Shown: positions 47,469-55,969 of the stretch, one piece after another
Layout: each line of letters starts with the position of its first letter
How positions within the stretch are numbered: position 1 is the stretch's first letter
NCBI GenBank assembly: GCA_020627685.1
Contig: JAHDGK010000006.1
Span: forward strand, 1-64,000
Length of the DNA stretch: 64,000 nt
Direction: 5' to 3'
DNA from: Granulosicoccus sp.
GTDB lineage: Bacteria > Pseudomonadota > Gammaproteobacteria > Granulosicoccales > Granulosicoccaceae
The notes under the pieces: model-generated
The model's database searches: none
What the model saw: the letters and a program-made list of their open reading frames with translations, nothing else
Told to the model about the DNA's origin: nothing
Translations under genes and position numbers: made by a program

Positions 47469-50003
47469 TTAAGGTTTATTGGGGTGAATATCAGACAATT
47501 GTTGGCTGGATTCCACATGGGTAAAGTAGCTAGCGTTCAATACCACCGCCATGCTGTTAGGTAGTTGCTCTAAAACCGACAGGAATTTTGATAGGTTCTG
47601 CCTGGCATCTTTGTCTGCGCTAATTAACGCGGTAGTGTCGGCCAGTCTGACGCGACTTAATCCTGAAAACGCGAGTCGCGAGAGAGGATCTCCGGGTTGA
47701 ACCTGGCGTCTTCCGGGTAGCAGGGCAATCTCTTTATCAACCTCGCGGAATTGAAAAGCCAGTGAGCGCGGATTATTTTCATCCATTAACAACAACTGAA
47801 GAACGTTACGGCAATTGAATTGACTGCGATAGCGGCTTCGATAGGTCATCGTACTATCAAACAATTTTAGTAAGGCCTCAAGAACATCTACGTCCTCGGG
47901 TTGCTTGGATAGCATCGTATTAATGATGGTTGAGGTTAGTGATATTCGCTCAAGGCGACGACCGAGCATGAGGAAGCGCCAACCATCACCATGTACAAAG
48001 TTTTCATGCGTTAATCCGGTAAATGCCGAGAGCGTCATCAAAGATTCGTCTAGCTGCGCAGTTATCGGTTTAAGTTCGCCTTCCGTATCGGGCATAGCGC
48101 TGGGTTTAATCTGGGTGACCAAAAACTTTCGAGTATCGTCCAGCTTGTTCAGTACGTGTAGGAGTTCTGTTGATACCCGATCCCGCACAGTCGCCGCACT
48201 TTTTGTTAATGACTTTAGTGCATAGGGCAGTGTGCCTACTCGGCTTGAGTCATTGATAAGTGACAGCAATTCTTTTTGTGGCATCTCGAGACGTTTTTCC
48301 GCGCCTTTTCCGATGAATCCAGGTAACGTGCCCGTCGCTTTAGTGGTCGCACGGAGCAGAGCGTTCAGGACGGTATTTTCGTAGTCTGGACTTTGTTGCT
48401 GCGTATCAGATTGAAGGGTTTGCAGTGCTGCTCGAATAAGCCTTAACGTAATCTCACATCGTTCAGCGTTTCTGCCCATCCAGAATAGATTCTCTGCAAC
48501 GCGGCTAGGTAACTCACCTTCCAAGACAGAAAAATCATTGTTTGAGCTAGAGCTGCTCAATAGACTAACAGGCTTTACGGGAGCGTCAGCGATAACCCAG
48601 GTGTCTTTGCTACCGATGCCAGATTCAAAAGTGGGTCGTCGTCCGCCTTCATGAGAATCCAACAGACATAAGCCACCGGGTAGTGCGTCATAAGAGTCTT
48701 CACGCTTGATAACGTACATGCGTATGGTGACTTTTCTAGGAACAAGTTGACTGCCCCGGAAACTGGGTGCAACTGATCGGTCCATACGCTGAAAAGCCAC
48801 GTAGCGTTCAGGTGTACGGTCTATCTTTTCAGACAGCTGTGCCGATGTTGATTTGTCCATGTGTTGGGTGTCGAACAATTCATTGGGATTGTTGACATCC
48901 GCTAACAATAAATCCTGATTGTTCAGGGCTACAAAATTACGGTGCTCAGGGTTGCCAAGCCAGTAAGTTGTGGGTCCGTTTATTTTTAGCGTTTCCCCTA
49001 ACAGGTTTTTGCATAGCTCAGGCAGTTGAGTGTTTAAGGCTGGATTCTCAAGTACACCGGAACCCAGTGGGTTAATCACTTTAACGCCTCCTGCGCGCAC
49101 TGCTTGAAATAGTCCGGTTATACCCATTGCACCGCTTTGTCCAATCGCCAGCGGATCGATACTGGTATCGTCAACAAAGCGAAATATGACAGACACTCGA
49201 CCTAAACCAGAAACTGTTTTTAGAAAAACTTTGTTTTCTCTGACCGTCAGGTCTCCCATGTGCACCAGTGTGTAGCCAAGATATTTTGCAAGATAGGCAA
49301 TTTCAAAGTAGTGAGGGTGTGATGGCCCTGGACCCAGTAGCACGCACCGATCATCGGATGCGGATAACTCAGTAATGAGTTTTTGTATATTTTTAAAATA
49401 ACTGGCTATGCGTAAAACTCTGGAATTACCAAAGAGTCTGGGCGTGGTCTGGGCTATCGCTAATCGATTTTCCAGTGTGTAGCCGGTTCCTTCCGGGTAC
49501 TGACAGATGTCGTCAACAACATACCATTGACCCGTTTTTGAGCGTGCTAAGTCGGAGCTGAACAGGGGAAGCTGATGATCGGCCAGCGGGTTTACGGCAT
49601 CACGCAAATAACCCTTGTGAGCGAAAATCATAGCGGGCGGAATCTGCCCCGATTTAAGCAACGTTTGTTCGCCATAAATATCCGCAAACAAGGCGGCTTT
49701 TAAACGTGCACGTTGATCAAGAGCGCTTTTAATCCCATGCCAGTCTTTGGGTTCAATAATGAACGGGGCGAGATCAAGATGCCAGGGTCTTGATGATTCT
49801 TCAGCGTCAGATAAGGCGCTAAAGGCAATGCCGTTGGCTCTTAACAAGCGGGCAATATTCGCTTGCTGTTGCTCAATTTTGTCGACACTCCTGCTGGCAA
49901 TCTCTCCCGTAACCTGTTTCCAGTTGGGTAGTTCTGTTCCATCCAGCGCGAGTGTTTCGTCGTACTGCGTCACGGTACTGCTTTTTTGGCGGTTTAACGG
50001 CAT
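47469..50003 (-). CDS. ATP-grasp/alpha-E fusion protein
   Basis: The 844-residue protein fuses a circularly permuted type 2 ATP-grasp domain (about 1-470) to an alpha-E domain (about 500-840). The ATP-grasp half has FADIYGEQTLLKSG, YVVDDICQYPEGTGYTLENR (in part), VSVIFRFVDDTSIDP and GGLCLLDSHEGGRRP. The alpha-E half begins at PSRVAENLFWMGRNAERCEITLRL (in part). In many genomes these are separate genes, as also happens downstream here, so the operon has one fused and one split version. It is the first gene of the operon; glyA is divergent, 110 bp away. Confidence 0.92.
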   Translation of the reverse strand: MPLNRQKSSTVTQYDETLALDGTELPNWKQVTGEIASRSVDKIEQQQANIARLLRANGIAFSALSDAEESSRPWHLDLAPFIIEPKDWHGIKSALDQRARLKAALFADIYGEQTLLKSGQIPPAMIFAHKGYLRDAVNPLADHQLPLFSSDLARSKTGQWYVVDDICQYPEGTGYTLENRLAIAQTTPRLFGNSRVLRIASYFKNIQKLITELSASDDRCVLLGPGPSHPHYFEIAYLAKYLGYTLVHMGDLTVRENKVFLKTVSGLGRVSVIFRFVDDTSIDPLAIGQSGAMGITGLFQAVRAGGVKVINPLGSGVLENPALNTQLPELCKNLLGETLKINGPTTYWLGNPEHRNFVALNNQDLLLADVNNPNELFDTQHMDKSTSAQLSEKIDRTPERYVAFQRMDRSVAPSFRGSQLVPRKVTIRMYVIKREDSYDALPGGLCLLDSHEGGRRPTFESGIGSKDTWVIADAPVKPVSLLSSSSSNNDFSVLEGELPSRVAENLFWMGRNAERCEITLRLIRAALQTLQSDTQQQSPDYENTVLNALLRATTKATGTLPGFIGKGAEKRLEMPQKELLSLINDSSRVGTLPYALKSLTKSAATVRDRVSTELLHVLNKLDDTRKFLVTQIKPSAMPDTEGELKPITAQLDESLMTLSAFTGLTHENFVHGDGWRFLMLGRRLERISLTSTIINTMLSKQPEDVDVLEALLKLFDSTMTYRSRYRSQFNCRNVLQLLLMDENNPRSLAFQFREVDKEIALLPGRRQVQPGDPLSRLAFSGLSRVRLADTTALISADKDARQNLSKFLSVLEQLPNSMAVVLNASYFTHVESSQQLSDIHPNKP

Positions 50004-50113
50004 GGAATTAGTCGCTCACGAATACATCATCCACTCGCAGAGTGGGTTTCTCACAGGCATAATAGAGGGTATTCAGAATCTCTGCTTTTTTACATTCCTT
50101 GGAGCTTTTCAAA

Positions 50114-51391
50114 ATGAGCCTTACCGATTTTTTTAGTGCCGATCTGGCCGACCGCGATCCTGCCATTCAGGCAGCCATAGACAGTGAACTAGGTCGTCAA
50201 CAGCACGAAATTGAGCTAATAGCATCAGAGAACATAGTATCTGCAGCAGTCATGCAAGCTCAGGGCTCTGTGATGACCAATAAGTACGCAGAGGGTTACC
50301 CGGGCAAGCGTTATTACGGCGGCTGTGAGCATGTCGATACTGCAGAAGCGTTAGCCATCGAGCGTGCTTGCACTTTGTACAGCTGTTCATATGTGAATGT
50401 ACAGCCGCACTCAGGAGCACAGGCAAACCAGGCTGTATTTCTCGCGCTGATCAAACCTGGTGATACTTTCATGGGGATGGATCTTGCGGCAGGTGGTCAT
50501 TTAACCCACGGCTCGCCAGTTAACCAGTCAGGCAAGTGGTTCAATGCAGTTACTTACGGTGTCGATGAGACAACGCATCAAATCGACTATGACGCACTCG
50601 AAGCTCAGGCCCGAGAAGTTAAACCTGCGCTCATTATTGCCGGTGGTTCAGCTTACCCACGCGTTATCGACTTTGCCCGTTTTCGCGCAATCGCCGATGA
50701 GGTTGGTGCCTATTTTATGGTAGATATGGCTCACTTCTCTGGGCTTGTCGCTGCTGGTGAGCATCCTAATCCTTTAGATCATGCACATGTAGTCACAACC
50801 ACAACGCACAAAACACTGCGCGGGCCTCGTGGCGGTATGATTTTGACTCGCGATGATGAACTTGGAAAAAAATTCAACTCGGCGGTATTCCCAGGGTTGC
50901 AAGGTGGTCCGCTTATGCACGTCATTGCAGCGAAAGCCGTTGCTTTTGGAGAAGCGTTGCAGCCTGAGTTTAAAGCGTATCAAAAAGATGTTGTGAACAA
51001 TGCGAAAGTACTTGCAGCCACATTGGCTGCGGGCGGTCTGGATATGGTGTCAGGCGGTACGGACACTCATGTCATGTTGGTCGATTTACGACCAAAAGGT
51101 GTTACCGGAAAAGCCGCAGAGGCAGCGTTGGGTCGTGCTTGCATTACCTGTAACAAAAATAGCATTCCATTTGACCCGGCATCGCCGTTTGTCACCTCGG
51201 GTATCCGACTCGGAACTCCCGCTGCTACAACACGAGGTTTTGGCGAGGAAGAGTTTAAGTTAGTCGGTCAGCTAATTCTTCGTGTACTCGATGGACTATC
51301 TGAAAATGGAGAAGAAGGTAACAGCGAGGTAGAGAAGGCCGTTGCCGCAGACGTCATCGAGCTGACCAAACGTTTTCCAATTTACAGCTAA
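50114..51391 (+). CDS. glyA: serine hydroxymethyltransferase (alphaproteobacteria-like sequence)
   Basis: It converts serine and tetrahydrofolate to glycine and 5,10-methylene-THF. ATG 50114 is preferred (GGAG 9 bases upstream); the frame extends to a TTG at 50099. The protein has 425 residues with [30 protein letters not shown] and the PLP Lys in [14 protein letters not shown] (near 232). [40 protein letters not shown] and [20 protein letters not shown] match the form typical of Alphaproteobacteria more than the usual gammaproteobacterial GlyA. That suggests transfer or a second, specialised copy. A hairpin follows the stop. Confidence 0.96.
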   Translation: MSLTDFFSADLADRDPAIQAAIDSELGRQQHEIELIASENIVSAAVMQAQGSVMTNKYAEGYPGKRYYGGCEHVDTAEALAIERACTLYSCSYVNVQPHSGAQANQAVFLALIKPGDTFMGMDLAAGGHLTHGSPVNQSGKWFNAVTYGVDETTHQIDYDALEAQAREVKPALIIAGGSAYPRVIDFARFRAIADEVGAYFMVDMAHFSGLVAAGEHPNPLDHAHVVTTTTHKTLRGPRGGMILTRDDELGKKFNSAVFPGLQGGPLMHVIAAKAVAFGEALQPEFKAYQKDVVNNAKVLAATLAAGGLDMVSGGTDTHVMLVDLRPKGVTGKAAEAALGRACITCNKNSIPFDPASPFVTSGIRLGTPAATTRGFGEEEFKLVGQLILRVLDGLSENGEEGNSEVEKAVAADVIELTKRFPIYS

Positions 51392-51408
51392 GCAATTCGA
51401 CCACAGGT

Positions 51409-51434
51409 TGCTACCGATACATTTATCGGTAGCA
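51409..51434. terminator. terminator-like hairpin between glyA and SDR
   Basis: TGCTACCGATA (51409-51419) and TATCGGTAGCA (51424-51434) form a perfect 11-bp stem with a 4-base CATT loop, followed by GTTTGTG on the plus strand. It separates the convergent glyA and SDR genes and is a good candidate intrinsic terminator for glyA. Confidence 0.65.
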
Positions 51435-51446
51435 GTTTGTGCTGCA

Positions 51447-52229
51447 TCAATCTACGTCAGAACGATGTGCAGCACCGGTCATCAATCCACCGTCCAGAAC
51501 CAACACATGCCCGGTTATGTAGCGACCTGCAGCCAGTAGGAAAACAATTGCTTCAGCAAATTCTTCCGGTTGTCCTTTACGCTTTAGTGGAAGACTATCC
51601 AACGTGCTATCAGGAATGTCGAATCGACATTCCCAGTCAGATTCCACAATGCCCGGTGCAATAGCGTTGACTCTGACGCCGGGGCCAAGAGAACGAGCAT
51701 ATTCTTTGGTTAGTGCAATCAGTCCGGCCTTAGTCGCGGCATAAGCAGCGCTCGACCCATTACCGATAAGTCCAGCTGTCGAGGCTGTATTGACGATAGA
51801 GCCGCCACTTGCGCGGAGTGCATCGATGGTCGCAGCTGTACAACGGGCAGGGCCTTGCAAATTCACATTAAGAAGTTTCTGCCAGAAAGCCTCATTCTGC
51901 TGTTCAAAGTTGTCCGGTGCTATGGGTGTGGCGGTACCTGGTGTGCCAGCGTTATTGACGAGATAGTCCAACCCGCTCATTCGTGTGAGTGCAGCGTGTA
52001 CAAATGTTTGTACGCTTGCATGATCGGCTACATTGCCGGGGGCCTCAAAAACATCCAAGCCTTCGTCCGTTAAGCGTTGTACCTGGGTCCTCAGCTTATC
52101 GTTACCTGGCAGGTCGTTTAGTGCAACAGTGGCACCACTTCTGGCAAGAAGTTCGACGGTGGCCAACCCTATGCCTGATGCGGCTCCAGTGACAAGGGCC
52201 CGTTTTCCTTTAAGGTCAAATGAAATCAT
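51447..52229 (-). CDS. SDR family oxidoreductase
   Basis: A classical short-chain dehydrogenase/reductase of 260 residues. NAD(P)-binding TGAASGIGLATVE (near residue 14), the NNAG motif in YLVNNAGTPG, Ser in NTASTAGLIGNGSS, and the catalytic YAATK. APGIVESDW is the substrate loop. An Asp at the end of the second strand (NDLPGND) favours NAD(H). The substrate is unknown. Its start codon lies directly behind the T-run of the intrinsic terminator of the upstream gene, with no room for a promoter or a clear ribosome binding site, so it may be expressed by read-through only. Confidence 0.88.
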   Translation of the reverse strand: MISFDLKGKRALVTGAASGIGLATVELLARSGATVALNDLPGNDKLRTQVQRLTDEGLDVFEAPGNVADHASVQTFVHAALTRMSGLDYLVNNAGTPGTATPIAPDNFEQQNEAFWQKLLNVNLQGPARCTAATIDALRASGGSIVNTASTAGLIGNGSSAAYAATKAGLIALTKEYARSLGPGVRVNAIAPGIVESDWECRFDIPDSTLDSLPLKRKGQPEEFAEAIVFLLAAGRYITGHVLVLDGGLMTGAAHRSDVD

Positions 52230-52234
52230 GGTTC

Positions 52235-52271
52235 AAAAAAAAAACCTGCGGCCTGTTAGCAGACCGCAGGT
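52235..52271 (-). terminator. intrinsic terminator of the peptide-binding protein gene
   Basis: On the minus strand a GC-rich stem (ACCTGCGGTC with GGCCGCAGGT, one G-U) with an 8-base loop is followed by ten Ts (plus-strand A-run 52235-52244). It lies 30 bp after the stop of the substrate-binding protein gene and ends six bases before the SDR start codon. Confidence 0.85.
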
Positions 52272-52300
52272 GTTGTCAGATAAAACTTACCAGTTCGGGT

Positions 52301-53905
52301 TTATGCAAACCACCAACGCTCGGCAATTTTGTTTCCGTCATTAACCCAGTTAGCGGCGACGTTTTCGCCATGGGCAATTTTCTTGGAATGGGCGTGAATG
52401 TAGTTGGCCCACATGGCGACAATAGCGCCTCCATCGTCATGCAGTAAACGTTGAGCTTCGCCGTACTGAGTGGCTCGAGTGGCATCATCTGTTTCCGAAC
52501 GAGCCGCGACAACCACTTCATTGAATCGCTTAGCGTCTTCAGTTTCTTTCCAAGCAGTGTCATTCCATTCTGTATCGCTTGTGTAGGCAGCTGAGTACAT
52601 CCAGTCCTGAGTAGGACGACCACCCCAGTAGCAAGCACACCATCCTTTCTTGTTCCAAACGTTTGACCAGTATCCGTCTTTCGGCTCGCGAACAACTTCA
52701 ATATCAATTCCTGCCTCTTTGGCAGAAGCGGCAATGAGCTGTGCGGCATCGACAGCGCCAGCGAATGCAGCGTCAGAAGCTGATAGTTGAATCGTGCCGC
52801 TGTGACCTGAGGCTTTGTAGTGCTCCGCTGCTTTCTCAGGGTTGAATTCACGTTGCTCAATATCGGTATTGAGGAATGGCATGGCAGACGATACCGGTAT
52901 ATCGTTACCGGCGACGCCGTGACCCAACAAGATTTTGTCGACTAATTCTTGTCGTTTAATCGCGTATTTAAGCGCTAGTCGAAGGTCGCGGTTACCGAAC
53001 GGGTCGACGTCAAGTCGCATTGGGAAGGTGTAGTGCTGTGTGCCGGTAGTTTCCAGAATTTCCAGGTTGGGTGCTCTGGCCAGTAGGGCAACGGTCTTAG
53101 GGTCAATATTATCGACTACATCGGCATCACCGTTCATAACCGCATTTTGACGAGCAGTGATATCTAAGATAGACAGCAGTTCGATTTCATCGAAATGCGC
53201 GCTATCGGCCTTAAAGTAGTTAGGGTTGCGCTTTGATAACGCACGAACACCCGGCTCGAACGAGTCGAGTATGTAACCGCCGGTACCAATGCCAGAGAGG
53301 GCGTCAATTTGTCCATCTTTCGCTGCTTGGATAATCAAGTGGTAGTCGCTGACAATGAATGGAAAATCGGCGTTGCCGTTTTCCAGTTCAAAGATAACCA
53401 TGTTGTCGCCGTCTTTACGGATATCTTTGACAGCACTTAGCAGGCCTTTCGCAGCAGACTTTGAATCTTCGCCACGATGGTAGTTATAGGTTGCGATGAC
53501 ATCATCGGCCGTCAATGTCTTTCCATTATGGAATTCAACACCGCTACGCAATTTGAACATCCAGGTTTTAGCGTCTGCAGATGGTTCGTAGCTTTCACAC
53601 AACTCTGGGCGCAGCGCGCCATCGCTACCAACTTCTGTTAGCTGGTTACCGTAGGAGTAGTGAAGGGCCTGAGTAAAACCGTTTTCAGAGGTACCGGGGT
53701 CGAGCGTGTCCGTTGTTGAGCCGTATCCTAATCCTTGTCGGAGGCGTCCGCCTTTCTTCGGTGTGGCGGCAATCGCATCTGTTGCCAGAGTCATGGCCAT
53801 TGGTAAGCTTGCACCGGCTGCGAGTGCGGTCATTATGAAGTGACGGCGGCTGATTTTGCCGGCAGTCAACTGATTGGCATGATCGAAAATGACGTTCTTT
53901 TTCAT
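52301..53905 (-). CDS. peptide-type ABC transporter substrate-binding protein (SBP family 5)
   Basis: A 534-residue periplasmic binding protein. ATG 53905 has AAGGAG 8 bases upstream; a TTG two codons earlier is less likely. It carries a twin-arginine signal, ISRRHFIMTALAAGASLP, so it is exported folded. SBP_bac_5 features include LRQGLGYGSTTDTLDPGTSE, FKLRSGVEFHNGKTLTADDV (in part), YAIKRQELVDKILLGHG and the C-terminal YWGGRPTQDWMYSAAYTS. It should deliver di- or oligopeptides or related compounds to the permease encoded divergently 127 bp away. The ligand cannot be read from sequence. Confidence 0.92.
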   Translation of the reverse strand: MKKNVIFDHANQLTAGKISRRHFIMTALAAGASLPMAMTLATDAIAATPKKGGRLRQGLGYGSTTDTLDPGTSENGFTQALHYSYGNQLTEVGSDGALRPELCESYEPSADAKTWMFKLRSGVEFHNGKTLTADDVIATYNYHRGEDSKSAAKGLLSAVKDIRKDGDNMVIFELENGNADFPFIVSDYHLIIQAAKDGQIDALSGIGTGGYILDSFEPGVRALSKRNPNYFKADSAHFDEIELLSILDITARQNAVMNGDADVVDNIDPKTVALLARAPNLEILETTGTQHYTFPMRLDVDPFGNRDLRLALKYAIKRQELVDKILLGHGVAGNDIPVSSAMPFLNTDIEQREFNPEKAAEHYKASGHSGTIQLSASDAAFAGAVDAAQLIAASAKEAGIDIEVVREPKDGYWSNVWNKKGWCACYWGGRPTQDWMYSAAYTSDTEWNDTAWKETEDAKRFNEVVVAARSETDDATRATQYGEAQRLLHDDGGAIVAMWANYIHAHSKKIAHGENVAANWVNDGNKIAERWWFA

Positions 53906-53935
53906 TAACAAAACTCCTTGAAGTCGTGGTGTATG

Positions 53936-53950
53936 AGCTGAAATTCAGCT
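53936..53950. promoter_or_regulatory. 15-bp palindrome in a divergent promoter region
   Basis: AGCTGAA-A-TTCAGCT is a perfect palindrome midway between the divergent starts of the binding protein (53905) and permease (54033) genes. Symmetry and position suggest an operator for a dimeric regulator of the transporter; no regulator gene is adjacent. Confidence 0.45.
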
Positions 53951-54032
53951 TCGTTGTTATGTTGTTCTTTAACAAACAGTGGAAAAAGGCTACCTTTTAC
54001 TGACATACTTGTGACGCCATTTCACCAGATTG

Positions 54033-55052
54033 ATGGTTGCCAGACAAGGACTTAGGAGAAAAAGAAATATTTTGCACCCTGTACTTGCTACGATACTGAA
54101 GAGACTTGGGCTGGGCGTCGCCACGTTGTTTGTTGTATCCGCCATCATATTCAGCTCTATCTCCCTGCTGCCCGGTGACTTTGGCGAAGCGGTTCTAGGG
54201 CAGGCGGCTACCGAAGAGACCGTTGCCGCGTTTAGGCGAGAGCTAGGGTTGGACAAACCAGCGCCGGTGCGTTACCTCGATTGGGTAGCATCCGTGCTCA
54301 AAGGCGATTTCGGCACCTCATTTTCTGGTCGAGCGGCATCGGGTGTCGATCGATCGCGATCCGTTGCCGAACTGATTGGGCCTCGATTGAAGAACACGCT
54401 CTTTCTGGCCGGTGTGACCGCGGTGATTGCTGTACCTCTTGCCTTATTTCTTGGTTTGACCGCAGCCCTGTACCGCAACTCATTTTACGACCGAAGCGTA
54501 AACGCCATGACATTGACGACTATCTCCATGCCGGAGTTTTTCGTCGCCTACATATTGATTCTGCTGTTGGCCTCTTTATGGCCGGTGTTTCCATCGCTTG
54601 CCAATGTGGATGCGTCAACCGAACTTGCCGAGCGCCTAAGGCGTATCGCATTACCCGCCTTAACTCTGACGCTGGTGATCGTGGCGCATATGATGAGGAT
54701 GACTCGAGCGGCCATCATAAATTTGTTGGCAAGCCCTTACATAGAGATGGCAAGGCTTAAAGGCGCTACTCGCTCTGAAGTTATTCTCAAACATGCGCTG
54801 CCCAATGCCTGGGCTCCTATAGCGACGGTCATTGCCTTTAATCTTGCCTACCTTGTGGTGGGTGTTGTCGTGGTCGAAGTGGTGTTTGTGTACCCGGGGA
54901 TAGGGCAATTGATGGTCGATTCGGTGACAGCGCGAGATACACCCGTCGTGCAGGCCTGTGCGTTGATCTTCGCAGGCACCTACATTGTGCTTAACCTCAT
55001 AGCCGACATCATCGGCATCGTCACTAATCCAAGGCTGTTGCATCCGCGATGA
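54033..55052 (+). CDS. peptide-type ABC transporter permease (DppB-like)
   Basis: An inner-membrane permease of 339 residues with six predicted helices (first: ILKRLGLGVATLFVVSAIIF). The coupling EAA motif is EMARLKGATRSEVILKHALP (near 230). GDFGTSFSGR and FVYPGIGQLMVDSV are DppB signatures. The start is uncertain: ATG 54033, or TTG 54072 which has AGGAG upstream. The stop overlaps the next gene by 4 bp (ATGA). It is the first of three transport genes on this strand; the binding protein gene is divergent. Confidence 0.92.
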   Translation: MVARQGLRRKRNILHPVLATILKRLGLGVATLFVVSAIIFSSISLLPGDFGEAVLGQAATEETVAAFRRELGLDKPAPVRYLDWVASVLKGDFGTSFSGRAASGVDRSRSVAELIGPRLKNTLFLAGVTAVIAVPLALFLGLTAALYRNSFYDRSVNAMTLTTISMPEFFVAYILILLLASLWPVFPSLANVDASTELAERLRRIALPALTLTLVIVAHMMRMTRAAIINLLASPYIEMARLKGATRSEVILKHALPNAWAPIATVIAFNLAYLVVGVVVVEVVFVYPGIGQLMVDSVTARDTPVVQACALIFAGTYIVLNLIADIIGIVTNPRLLHPR

Positions 55053-55969
55053 GTCAAACGCCCGAAACGTATTCTGCAGCTGCTGAAGTTGCCGCCGTTC
55101 GCAAACGCCGAGGTCGTTTTGAACGATCATGGATTGCGTTAAAAAAAGCACCGATATCCGCCTGGTTCGGACTCATCGTCGTTTCGGCTTATGTGTTCGT
55201 TGCGTTGTTCGCACCGTTGTTAGCGCCGTATGGTGAGGCAGAAATATTCCCGACCCCGTTTGGGCCATGGGATGAAACGCATCGATTTGGTACGGATCAA
55301 ATTGGTCGGGATATCTTTACGCGTCTTATTTATGGTGCACGCAACACCATGGGAATCGCGTTGATGACCACCTTGCTTTCTTTCATCATTGGCGGCGGCT
55401 TGGGCCTTGTGGCCGCTATCAATCGCAGTTGGTTGGATCAAATTCTGAGCCGATCTGTCGATGTTCTTATGGCCATTCCTTCGCTGATTTTTGCATTGAT
55501 GTTGTTGTCAATTTTTGGTTCTACGGTAACAAGCCTTATCGTTATCATCGCCGTATTGGATTCCACCCGTGTCTTTCGACTGACTCGTGCCGTAGCTATC
55601 AATGTGGTCGTCATGGACTACGTGGAAGCAGCCAGGCTGCGTGGTGAAAAAATTGGCTGGATCATGCGACGAGAGATCCTACCGAATATCATGCCGCCCC
55701 TCATCGCCGAGTTTGGGCTACGTTTTTCATTTGTGTTTCTGACCATCGCTGCGTTGTCATTTCTTGGCGTCGGAATACAACCCCCTACAGCAGATTGGGG
55801 CTCCATGGTTCGTGAAAATGCCTCGCTCATACAGTTTGCTCAGTACGATATAAAAGCAGGTCTGACACCGCTTCTTCCGGCAGCCGCTATTGCCTTACTA
55901 ACCGTCGCTGTCAATTTTGTGGTCGACTGGTTCTTGCACACATCAAGCGGGTTAAGAGATGAGCATTGA
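55049..55969 (+). CDS. peptide-type ABC transporter permease (DppC-like)
   Basis: A 306-residue permease with an N-terminal cytoplasmic segment (about 1-30), then a first helix (WFGLIVVSAYVFVALFAPLL) and five more. HRFGTDQIGRDIFTRLIYGARN (in part) is the DppC signature and EAARLRGEKIGWIMRREILP the coupling helix. It pairs with the DppB-like protein. The start overlaps that gene by 4 bp; the stop overlaps the ATPase gene by 11 bp, so the three are tightly coupled. Confidence 0.93.
   Translation: MSQTPETYSAAAEVAAVRKRRGRFERSWIALKKAPISAWFGLIVVSAYVFVALFAPLLAPYGEAEIFPTPFGPWDETHRFGTDQIGRDIFTRLIYGARNTMGIALMTTLLSFIIGGGLGLVAAINRSWLDQILSRSVDVLMAIPSLIFALMLLSIFGSTVTSLIVIIAVLDSTRVFRLTRAVAINVVVMDYVEAARLRGEKIGWIMRREILPNIMPPLIAEFGLRFSFVFLTIAALSFLGVGIQPPTADWGSMVRENASLIQFAQYDIKAGLTPLLPAAAIALLTVAVNFVVDWFLHTSSGLRDEH

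Noticed and set aside
52276-52860. 194-codon minus-strand ORF
   Set aside because: It is a +1 shadow of the peptide-binding protein gene on the same strand, whose C-terminal family motifs are in the other frame.
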